A stretch of DNA of 5,043 bases from Defluviitaleaceae bacterium. GTDB lineage: Bacteria; Bacillota; Clostridia; Lachnospirales; WQUN01. How positions within the stretch are numbered: position 1 is the first letter of the stretch; each line of letters begins with the position of its first letter. The stretch covers positions 1-5,043 of the forward strand of contig WRHA01000240.1 in NCBI GenBank assembly GCA_009783395.1, given 5' to 3'. The translations under genes and the position numbers were made by a program. This document shows positions 1 through 5,043 of the stretch, piece after piece. The notes below the pieces were generated by a model, which was given only the letters and a program-made list of their open reading frames with translations, was not told the origin of the DNA and ran no database searches.

Positions 1-3000
1 AATTTTGCAAAAGTGCCATAGTTTCCTGCAATTGACGCTCCACATCTTTTTGCCCGTCTTCAATCCCTGCGCTTAACATTTCCGCGAAGGTACGTCCAGC
101 ATCGCGCCAGTCGGGATTATAGGAATCCAACATCGCAATCAAATCCTCTTGACTGCCTTCGAGCATGGATTGTAAGGCTTGCATTTGTAAATTTTGTGCG
201 GACATCAATTCATTGAAATGTTCTTCTTGTGCGTCACGCTCGGCTTGCAATTGTTCCAGTTTTGCGGCTTCGAGGGTTTGGCGCACTTCGTTTATATGCT
301 CACGTTCAACATCCATTTGTTGGCGGAGTTCGTCAATGCGCTGATTCCGCTGTTCGCGGGTAATTTCACGTTGGCGAGTTTCCATCAGCCGATTTACTTC
401 TTGCTGAATCCGTGCTGCATCTTCTGCGGTTTCTGCGGCGCGATGTCGGGCTTGGAGTTCCGCAAGCCGCTCTTGAAATTCACGTTCGCGCCGAGCCGAT
501 TCTTCTGCACGGGTACGCTCGTTTATTGCGTCAATTTCCGCCTGCAACACACCAAGTCGGGAGCGTTCTTCCTCGTCCAAAAACATCATGCGCATGGCGA
601 ATTCTTCATCGAACATCTGCATCTTTTCCCAATTGGCGGAGCGTAGAGCCGAAAGTTCATCGTCAATTGCTTGCAATGCGGCGCGGCGACGGTCTTCGTG
701 TTGAGTGCGAATTGCACGGGTTAAATCGTCACCGAGGCGATTTATCGCATTTGCATTTTCCCTTGCGATGCGCTCCAGTTCCCGCGCCTCTTCGCGGGCA
801 ATTCGCTCACGTTCGCGGGATTCATCGCTTTTGCCGCGAGTTACATCCTGTTCGGCTTCTACACGTCCCCCAGCGGCGGCGCGGGCAGAATTCAGCAGAT
901 TATTGTTTGAATTTATAACGATGTCCGCGCCTTCTTCTGCGGCATTTGAAATAATAGACACAGCTTCTGCAGCGGCGTGTGCAATAACGTGTTCCGTGCG
1001 CAGTAAACTTTCTTCTACCGCGCCCATGTTCGGCGGATTTGGAGTATCAACACTTGTTCGAAGTTGAAGTTCGGGAATATTTATGCCAATCAGCCCAAGT
1101 ACACGATTCACGCCTCGGACGATTGCATTTATCGCGCCTGCGATTAAATTCCACAAATTATCCGATAACCACTGACCCATGCGGGAAATTCCGTCCCACA
1201 AAGAGCGAACAATGTTTATGCCGGATTGAATTATTTGCGGCAAAAGCGCAGCGATGCCCTGTACCAAGGCCACTATAATTTGTGGGATTGCCTTGATTAT
1301 CTCCGGGATAGCCATTAACAGCCCTTCAACAAGTGAAATAATCAGTTCAATGCCCGTTTCAATCAGCATGGGAAGCATGGTTGCTATGCCTTCCACAAGA
1401 GAAATCACCAAACCTATAGCGGCAGTGATTAACTCCGGCAGTGCCTTTAGCAAGCCCAATTTAAGGCTCATAACCAATTCGATGGCACTTTGGACGATTA
1501 GCGGCAGTGATTCGATAATGCCGGAAACAAGCCCAAGTATCATTTCAATGCCGGTTTGTATTATTTCGGGGATGTTGTTCACCAAAAAATCTATGAGCGT
1601 TTCGATAATTGTTGGCAAGGCTTGTAACAATTTTGGGATTGCTTCTAAAATCCCGGTTACGAGTCCCACAATCAACTGTAAGCCTGTTTCGATAACTTTT
1701 GGGATGCCCTCGATTAAAAATTCCACGATTGCCATAAGAATTTTCGGCAGAGCTTCAATCAAAATAGGCAGGGCTTCGAGCAGACCCTCCACAAGCCCGG
1801 TAATAATCGCAAGTGCCGCTTCCAATAACATGGGTAACTTTTCAATAATTGTTTGCACGATAAACACAAGCATTTCCGCAATCGCGGGCAACAGTTCCGG
1901 CAATGCTTCCGCGATGCCATTGGCAAGTGCAAGCACCAATTCCAACGCCCCTTCGAGCAGTATGGGAAGCGCGTCAATTATTGCAGACACAAGGGTTTGC
2001 ACTAATGTTAGCGCGGTGTCAATCAACGTTGGCAAATTTTCCACAATTCCATTAACGAGCGCGGAAACAACATCAGGTGCGATTTCTGCAATAACCTCCA
2101 CAAGCGTACCGACCATTTCCAAGACCATCGGTACAGCTTCGGTTATGCCCTCCACAAGCATTTCGATTCCTTCGGTTAATGCTTCTCCCGCTCCCTCTTG
2201 CCCGGAAAGCAAGTCGGCAAAAGCCCCGGTGACTTGCGCCAATCCCGGCAAAAGTTCCGCGCCGATACTGGTTTTCACGCCTGTAATCGCGGCTTGCAGG
2301 TCGGTTTGCGCATCACCAAATCGAATGGATGCATCAATAACATCATTGGAAATAACCGCTCCGAGTTCATGTGCGCGTTGACGCATTTCTTCGAGTTCCT
2401 CATTCGTGCCGTTGAGAAGCGGCATAAGTTCCAAGCCCGCCCTGCGACCGAAAATTTCTAACGCAAGGTTAGTTTTTTCCACACCTTCGGGCATTTCTTG
2501 AAACTGTGCAACAATAGCGTTCATTGCATCTTCGGGGGAAGCATCGCGAATTACATCAAACGAAAGCCCAAGTCGCTCTATTGCCTGACCGACCTTACCG
2601 CCATCCTCTTTTACGCCGCCCATTGCGGTTTGCAGATTGCGCATTCCGTAGGAAAGATTGTAAAGAGAAGCTCCGCTTTGGTTTAAAATGTAATCCCATT
2701 CTTGTACGCCTTGCCGACTCATTCCCATCTTCTGTGCCGTGAGATTTGTTTCCACTCCCAAACTCGCCGTGTCGATAGCCGTATCAAAGAGTGCCTTGCC
2801 CGCCGCACCTGCAGCCGTTCCGATTGCAATCATCGCCGCGCCAACGGCAACGCCCACAGTTTTGAGAGTAGCACCAAACGCGGCAAAACTGCTGTCTGCA
2901 TCATCGGCAACATTGGCGGCGTTTTTGACTTCATTTGCGAAATCTGCGACATCACTTTCGGCATCTTCAAAACCACCTGCTGCGGCATCGACAGCTTTTG

Positions 3001-3340
3001 TGGCGGAGTCCAAATCGCGCTCCATATTATTTAGCGCGGCTTGGGCATTGTTTAACTGAATCGCCCATGCTTGGGTTCGTTTATCGTTAGCACCAAAACT
3101 CTCCGTTGCATTGTTTAATGCGGATTCGAGTGTGGCGATTTTATCTCGTTGTGCTTCGACTTCTTTGCTTAATGTTTGTTTGCGGGCAGTTGCGGCTTCG
3201 AGAGATTTATCATTGCGGTCAAATTGGGACTCCACGAGCTTCATCTCGGATGCTAAAACTTTAAAATTTGCGTTAATATCGCGCAAACTTTGTTTAAATT
3301 CCTTTTCACCTTCAAGCCCGATTCTCATGCCGAAATCCAT
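1..3340 (-). CDS. Phage tail tape measure protein (3' end beyond the left edge)
   Basis: Tape measure protein: it sets the length of the siphovirus tail, acts as scaffold for tube polymerisation and is ejected at infection. I read the frame codon by codon from ATG 3340 to the left edge: 1113 codons and no stop. AGAAGGG at 3356-3350, 9 nt upstream, supports this start; an ATG at 3328 (residue 5) has a weaker site. Order of parts: Lys/Glu/Asn-rich coiled coil (about residues 20-135); Ala/Gly-rich hydrophobic stretch (about 161-184); conserved tape-measure core (about 185-390, including EIFGRRAGLELMPLL); hydrophobic Pro-punctuated repeats (404-701); Trp-containing amphipathic linker (about 712-750); Arg/Glu-rich coiled coil (about 834-1065); and a YNPDW motif at 1074. 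The whole architecture matches tape measure proteins of Bacillota phages. It follows the chaperone genes, as usual. Family is near certain; full length is unknown. Confidence 0.96.
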   Translation of the reverse strand, partial: MDFGMRIGLEGEKEFKQSLRDINANFKVLASEMKLVESQFDRNDKSLEAATARKQTLSKEVEAQRDKIATLESALNNATESFGANDKRTQAWAIQLNNAQAALNNMERDLDSATKAVDAAAGGFEDAESDVADFANEVKNAANVADDADSSFAAFGATLKTVGVAVGAAMIAIGTAAGAAGKALFDTAIDTASLGVETNLTAQKMGMSRQGVQEWDYILNQSGASLYNLSYGMRNLQTAMGGVKEDGGKVGQAIERLGLSFDVIRDASPEDAMNAIVAQFQEMPEGVEKTNLALEIFGRRAGLELMPLLNGTNEELEEMRQRAHELGAVISNDVIDASIRFGDAQTDLQAAITGVKTSIGAELLPGLAQVTGAFADLLSGQEGAGEALTEGIEMLVEGITEAVPMVLEMVGTLVEVIAEIAPDVVSALVNGIVENLPTLIDTALTLVQTLVSAIIDALPILLEGALELVLALANGIAEALPELLPAIAEMLVFIVQTIIEKLPMLLEAALAIITGLVEGLLEALPILIEALPKILMAIVEFLIEGIPKVIETGLQLIVGLVTGILEAIPKLLQALPTIIETLIDFLVNNIPEIIQTGIEMILGLVSGIIESLPLIVQSAIELVMSLKLGLLKALPELITAAIGLVISLVEGIATMLPMLIETGIELIISLVEGLLMAIPEIIKAIPQIIVALVQGIAALLPQIIQSGINIVRSLWDGISRMGQWLSDNLWNLIAGAINAIVRGVNRVLGLIGINIPELQLRTSVDTPNPPNMGAVEESLLRTEHVIAHAAAEAVSIISNAAEEGADIVINSNNNLLNSARAAAGGRVEAEQDVTRGKSDESRERERIAREEARELERIARENANAINRLGDDLTRAIRTQHEDRRRAALQAIDDELSALRSANWEKMQMFDEEFAMRMMFLDEEERSRLGVLQAEIDAINERTRAEESARREREFQERLAELQARHRAAETAEDAARIQQEVNRLMETRQREITREQRNQRIDELRQQMDVEREHINEVRQTLEAAKLEQLQAERDAQEEHFNELMSAQNLQMQALQSMLEGSQEDLIAMLDSYNPDWRDAGRTFAEMLSAGIEDGQKDVERQLQETMALLQN
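190..840 (-). other. Arg/Glu-rich coiled-coil region of the tape measure protein
   Basis: Residues about 834-1051 are dominated by Arg, Glu, Gln, Ala and Leu, with almost no Gly or Pro. Examples are RERERIAREEARELERIARE near the start and RREREFQERLAELQARH in the middle. The composition and heptad-like spacing of Leu/Ile/Ala predict a long alpha-helical coiled coil. In contrast to the uncharged repeat block before it, this part is strongly charged. It probably runs inside the tail tube, or serves as the segment bound by the chaperones; which of these applies cannot be read from the sequence. Confidence 0.75.
1238..2131 (-). repeat. 22-residue (66 bp) hydrophobic Pro/Gly repeats inside the tape measure gene
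   Basis: Residues 404-701 of the tape measure protein form a degenerate tandem repeat. Main prolines fall at 404, 437, 459, 481, 503, 525, 547, 569, 591, 613, 635, 657, 679 and 701: one step of 33, then twelve steps of exactly 22. Extra prolines at 422, 532, 576 and 686 share one secondary phase modulo 11; only the proline at 485 is off both phases. A unit looks like LIETGIELI, then a few aliphatic residues, then LVEGLLEALP, and glycine sits six residues before the proline in most copies. The units at 533-576 and 577-620 share the same internal proline pattern, suggesting a 44-residue duplication. Tape measure proteins are known to be built from units that are multiples of 11. At the DNA level the copies have diverged too far to look like simple tandem repeats. 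Confidence 0.88.
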
Positions 3341-3349
3341 ATGCCACCA

Positions 3350-3356
3350 CCCTTCT
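3350..3356 (-). promoter_or_regulatory. Ribosome binding site of the tape measure gene
   Basis: AGAAGGG on the minus strand lies 9 nt before ATG 3340. A second G-rich string, GGTGG, lies closer to the start. This favours ATG 3340 over the in-frame ATG at 3328, although the family often begins close to the MRIGLEGEKEF segment that follows the second ATG. The difference is four residues. Confidence 0.7.
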
Positions 3357-3383
3357 GTGAAAAATCTGCATAAAATTGATACA

Positions 3384-3410
3384 TTTATATGGAAAGTTCA
3401 GAATTTTCAA
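3384..3410 (-). promoter_or_regulatory. Weak candidate promoter before the tape measure gene
   Basis: On the minus strand TTGAAA (3410-3405) and TATAAA (3389-3384) are separated by 15 bp, shorter than the preferred 17 bp. The stretch is AT-rich and lies between the terminator-like hairpin and the tape measure start, where a separate promoter would make sense. The spacing is poor and AT-rich DNA often produces such matches, so this is only a candidate. Confidence 0.22.
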
Positions 3411-3420
3411 GGTTACGCGG

Positions 3421-3454
3421 GAAACAAAAGAGCCTCCGCAATTGCGGAAGCCCT
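3421..3454 (-). terminator. Intrinsic-terminator-like hairpin between the chaperone and tape measure genes
   Basis: The minus strand forms an 11-bp stem: arm 3454-3444 (AGGGCTTCCGC), AATT loop 3443-3440, arm 3439-3429 (GCGGAGGCTCT). Two of the pairs are G-U. The transcript continues with a U-rich run, UUUUGUUU (3429-3422). The stem begins inside the TAG stop codon of the gpT-like frame. No T-run follows on the plus strand, so the signal is directed along the tail operon. If active it would lower tape measure expression relative to the tube and chaperone genes. It is adjacent to the frameshift gene rather than at an operon end, so partial read-through is likely. Confidence 0.72.
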
Positions 3455-4027
3455 ATATTCCCGGCAAAAAAATATCATCAATGTTCGTTTCTGTTTTTGG
3501 CTTGGAAATGCCGTTGTACTGCTTGTGCGTTTCCCATAAATCAAGAAGCAAACCGATAGGCATAAGCCAAACCTCGTATTCCGAGCGGCGTAAATGTGCC
3601 GTTCCGTAATAAATCAAGCGAGTAAACATAGCTTCATCGCTTACCCGCCCTGCTTGTTTTTTCCCGGTTTTTCCTCGGACTCGATGTGACGCTGTGTTCC
3701 TTTGAACATACACTCTGTTATTGCGGTCTTGTATGTTGCCAGTTCGTGTGGCTCGGTGAAAAGTTCAACATACTCAGCGGTCAGCAGTTCTTTTTTGTCG
3801 TTGGGATTCACGAAGTTGTGGCGAAGTATTGTTTGATTGGCAAGCAAAACTATGAGGTAGTTAATTTCTTCAAGCGCAAGAGCGAAATTTTCAGCTTTCA
3901 TGAGGCGTTCGCCTAAATTTTCAAGGCCGCCGTAGCGTTTTCCGATTTCCTTTGTTGCAAGCGTTGTAAGAATAAGCGGGTATTCCTGCCCGCCGATGGT
4001 GATTGTCGCACTTCTGTCGTCGTTCAT
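3453..4027 (-). CDS. Tail assembly chaperone G-T fusion made by -1 frameshift
   Basis: Predicted long product of the chaperone gene, equivalent to lambda gpGT. Residues 1-124 are shared with the short product; after the slip at 3662-3656 the ribosome continues CAA GCA GGG in the -1 frame to TAG 3455-3453, adding 67 residues for 191 in total. The added part contains MFTRLIYYGTAHLRRSEYEV, then LLLDLWETHKQYNG, and ends DDIFLPGI, a pattern I recognise from the small protein encoded between the chaperone and tape measure genes of many Bacillota phages. The T part has no good start of its own: an ATG at 3713 lies deep in the G frame, and an ATG at 3629 would give only 58 residues without a well-placed Shine-Dalgarno. 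In lambda, G and GT bind the tape measure protein before tube assembly, with GT also contacting the tube protein. Fusion is inferred from the signal and conserved gene order. Confidence 0.88.
3616..3650 (-). promoter_or_regulatory. Stimulatory stem-loop for the -1 frameshift
   Basis: Arms GGGCGGGTAAGC (3650-3639) and GTTTACTCGCTT (3627-3616) pair over 12 bp around an 11-nt loop (3638-3628). Four pairs are G-U, two of them at the base. The stem begins 5 nt after A AAA AAC, or 7 nt if the basal G-U pairs are open, which is the spacing expected for -1 frameshifting. The zero-frame stop TAA (3643-3641) lies within the 5' arm. A competing 6-bp hairpin, AAGCGA (3642-3637) with TCGCTT (3621-3616), shares the 3' side. 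Confidence 0.75.
3641..4027 (-). CDS. Tail assembly chaperone, short form (gpG-like)
   Basis: A 128-residue acidic cytoplasmic protein that by position and size is the lambda gpG equivalent: it keeps the aggregation-prone tape measure protein soluble and ready for tube assembly. It starts at ATG 4027 behind GGGAGG (4038-4033) with 5 nt spacing, 12 nt after the stop of the major tail protein gene. It begins with a small beta-like segment (ATITIGGQEYPLIL, residues 7-20), followed by a helical part (about 21-112) with an aliphatic core near LALEEINYLIVLLANQ. The C-terminus (EEKPGKNKQGG) is charged and flexible and lies over the slippery site. No catalytic motif is expected or seen. Chaperones of this kind diverge strongly, so the call rests on context (tube gene before, tape measure after) and the frameshift cassette as much as on sequence. 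Confidence 0.9.
   Translation of the reverse strand: MNDDRSATITIGGQEYPLILTTLATKEIGKRYGGLENLGERLMKAENFALALEEINYLIVLLANQTILRHNFVNPNDKKELLTAEYVELFTEPHELATYKTAITECMFKGTQRHIESEEKPGKNKQGG
3656..3665 (-). promoter_or_regulatory. -1 frameshift slippery site (tandem heptamers)
   Basis: The zero-frame codons CCG GGA AAA AAC contain two overlapping in-frame X XXY YYZ heptamers: G GGA AAA (3665-3659) and A AAA AAC (3662-3656). The first resembles the lambda G/T site G GGA AAG. Slippage at either gives the same -1 frame, with residue 124 differing as Lys or Asn. An SD-like GAGGA at 3676-3672 lies 9 nt upstream of the A-run, comparable to the stimulatory element known upstream of the dnaX frameshift site. 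Confidence 0.88.
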
Positions 4028-4039
4028 AAAAGCCTCCCG

Positions 4040-4744
4040 TTATTCAGATTTTGTTTCGGATTTATCGGCGGTTTTGTTGGTTTTATTAGCCGCAGGAATG
4101 GGTGTATCTAAAACCAACGCTCCCGACGCAGGAGATACGCCGCTTGTTCCCGTTGCTGTTGCATCGGGGAAATCGGGGTCATAAACGGCATTGAACCAGC
4201 CGTTAATTGTCGCTTCGGATACATTGGTATGCCCCTCGACGCATTCGGCTTTCCACGGATGCCGACCACGCGCGTCGGGTTTGTTGCGCCGCATGATGAC
4301 ACCTTCCACCGTAGGAGTTTGGAAAGTCACGCTGTCGCCTTTGGTTTGCAAACTCGTTGACGGAGTGCCGAACAAAACGCGATAAAGCCAGAACATTTTG
4401 AATTTGCCGTTTGCGCGTCTTGCGCGAAAACCCACAGCAACAGGCGGTCCGACATCTTCACTTGAAGAAATAAGCACACCGTTTTCATCAACACCTGCGC
4501 CAAGTAAAACTGCCGCGACTTCCGGCGTTATATCGTCCACGCCAAGCGAAAGTGTGCCGGATTGAAATTCGCGGACACTCTCCTGCGCGCTGTCATCGGC
4601 AAATAACATCGCTTCGGAAATGTCGATGGATAAATTCGCTTGAATGGCTTTCGCCATTTTTGTGGGTGTACCGTAGGTTTCAATGCCTGTCGCGCTCTCG
4701 GTTATTGGCGCGTAATATAAATCAGAAAGTCCGATGGTTGCCAC
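4040..4744 (-). CDS. Major tail protein (phi13-type tail tube subunit)
   Basis: A 234-residue protein that polymerises into the tail tube. From GTG 4744 it begins VATIGLSDLYYAPI (initiator Met), the usual start of this family, followed by ETYGTPTKMAKAIQANLSI (22-40), LFADD (47-51), VDENGVLISS (85-94), VGFRARRANGKFKMFWLYR (104-122) and TKGDSVTFQTPTVEGVIMRR (134-153), landmarks matching the phi13-type major tail proteins of Bacillota phages. The tail end (about 195-234), rich in Ala, Thr, Ser, Pro and Lys, looks disordered and is too short for the extra Ig-like domain some relatives carry. The frame also extends to GTG 4753, adding Met-Ile-Phe, but the spacing of GGAG supports 4744. It is followed after 12 nt by the chaperone gene. 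Expected to be the most abundant tail protein. Confidence 0.93.
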   Translation of the reverse strand: MATIGLSDLYYAPITESATGIETYGTPTKMAKAIQANLSIDISEAMLFADDSAQESVREFQSGTLSLGVDDITPEVAAVLLGAGVDENGVLISSSEDVGPPVAVGFRARRANGKFKMFWLYRVLFGTPSTSLQTKGDSVTFQTPTVEGVIMRRNKPDARGRHPWKAECVEGHTNVSEATINGWFNAVYDPDFPDATATGTSGVSPASGALVLDTPIPAANKTNKTADKSETKSE

Positions 4745-4749
4745 AAATA

Positions 4750-5043
4750 TCACTCCATTTCATAGGCTTTTTGTGAATCGATAACAATGTGGTGGAATCT
4801 TGTGTCGGATTCGAATTCGATATACCGCCTGTCGGTGATGGTGAAATCCTCATCCAACAGCGCGGCGGTTATTTTGTCCCGAAGCGGGTAGTAGTTTTCC
4901 TTGCTGTAAATCGCAAGCCGCGCTTCTTGTACATCGACCTGCGGGAGATTGTCGGCGGAAAGGTTAAAATTATCCGCCAACGGAATTATTACAACGTATT
5001 CGTCGGGAGGTACGCCGCCGAAATGCCCGGTTTCAAAAGGTAC
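4750..5043 (-). CDS. Tail completion/terminator-like protein, C-terminal part
   Basis: The frame is open from the right edge to TGA 4752-4750, giving 97 residues; the N-terminus is outside the window. A TTG at 4980 could be read as a start, but the preceding 21 codons (with GHFGGVPPDEYVVIIPLADN) continue the same protein, so it is internal. Landmarks are VVIIPLADNFNLSADN, VDVQEARLAIYSKENYYPLR, ALLDEDFTITDRRYIEFESD and HHIVIDSQKAYEME. They resemble the small protein encoded just before the major tail gene in many Bacillota siphophages, usually described as a tail completion, tail terminator or minor capsid protein. It would close the head-proximal end of the tube and join it to the head. The exact role within the connector is inferred from gene order. 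It ends 5 nt before the tube gene start. Confidence 0.8.
   Translation of the reverse strand, partial: VPFETGHFGGVPPDEYVVIIPLADNFNLSADNLPQVDVQEARLAIYSKENYYPLRDKITAALLDEDFTITDRRYIEFESDTRFHHIVIDSQKAYEME
4753..4756 (-). promoter_or_regulatory. Ribosome binding site deciding the start of the major tail gene
   Basis: GGAG at 4756-4753 is 8 nt before GTG 4744. The longer alternative start, GTG 4753, overlaps the last base of this GGAG and so could not use it. The Shine-Dalgarno lies within the final codons of the upstream gene (stop TGA 4752-4750), suggesting translational coupling. Confidence 0.75.

Noticed and set aside
194..1278. Several overlapping plus-strand open frames (150, 168, 120 and 79 codons)
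   Set aside because: All are antisense to the charged coiled coil and linker of the tape measure gene, with Cys/Phe/His/Arg-rich compositions typical of shadow frames.
1759..1977. 72-codon minus-strand frame within the tape measure gene
   Set aside because: Out of frame with a strong continuous coding frame; its Cys/Arg/Leu-rich composition is a frame-shifted reading of the repeats.
1254..2381. 375-codon plus-strand open frame rich in Ser, Ile, Thr and Asn
   Set aside because: It lies exactly antisense to the tape measure repeats. Its low-complexity composition is the reverse-complement echo of their repeated aliphatic/Pro/Glu codons, and it resembles no family I know.
3431..3452. The palindrome CCGCAATTGCGG as an operator or attachment site
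   Set aside because: The symmetry extends into a longer imperfect hairpin followed by a U-run on the minus strand, which fits a terminator better. No second copy or integrase gene is seen.
3453..3713. Independent 86-residue gene starting at ATG 3713
   Set aside because: Its first 19 codons lie deep inside the chaperone gene with no ribosome binding site, and its conserved-looking part begins only after the slippery site. It is better read as the frameshifted gpT-like extension.
3376..3916. Plus-strand frames at 3376-3609 and 3686-3916
   Set aside because: Antisense to the chaperone gene, with no convincing start signals and no recognisable domain.
4108..4776. Frames within the major tail gene (minus 4108-4302; plus 4191-4385 and 4552-4776)
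   Set aside because: Shadows of the well-supported major tail protein frame.
1..5043. CRISPR array, tRNA, transposon, toxin-antitoxin or defence genes
   Set aside because: No direct repeats with spacers, no tRNA-like cloverleaf, no transposase or nuclease motifs. Nearly all of the window is accounted for by four tail genes.

Overview
The window is a late-gene tail module of a long-tailed (siphovirus-type) phage or prophage. Every credible gene reads on the minus strand, so gene order runs from right to left. Protein families, strong GGAGG-like ribosome binding sites and moderate GC content point to a Bacillota host, most like Clostridia-type phages. That host assignment is inference from remembered family resemblance; no search was run. 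The stop codons TAA, TAG and TGA are all used as stops, so the standard bacterial code fits.

Layout in transcription order: (1) 5043-4750, the C-terminal 97 residues of a tail-completion/terminator-like protein, open at the right edge. (2) 4744-4040, a phi13-type major tail (tube) protein. Its likely start is the GTG at 4744, which sits behind a good Shine-Dalgarno; a longer GTG-initiated frame from 4753 is less likely. (3) 4027-3641, a tail assembly chaperone equivalent to lambda gpG. Its frame overlaps a -1 frame ending at 3453, which encodes the gpT-like part. The overlap carries an unusually complete -1 programmed frameshift signal: an upstream SD-like GAGGA, the tandem slippery string GGGAAAAAAC, and a 12-bp stem-loop 5 to 7 nt downstream. 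The predicted G-T fusion has 191 residues. (4) 3454-3421, an intrinsic-terminator-like hairpin with a U-rich tail directly after the gpT stop codon. (5) 3340 to the left edge, 1113 codons of an unfinished tape measure protein.

The tape measure protein holds a hydrophobic repeat block with exact 22-residue spacing of its prolines (12 consecutive steps, residues 437-701), followed by a long Arg/Glu-rich coiled coil. Together these genes build the tail. The tube protein polymerises around the tape measure protein, which sets tail length; the G and GT chaperones coat the tape measure protein before assembly; the completion protein caps the head-proximal end.

No RNA genes, CRISPR arrays, insertion sequences or plus-strand genes are supported. 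The longest non-coding stretch is the 112 bp between 3341 and 3452. I do not see an undescribed system. The points most worth attention are the frameshift cassette, the terminator inside a tail operon, and the regularity of the tape measure repeats.
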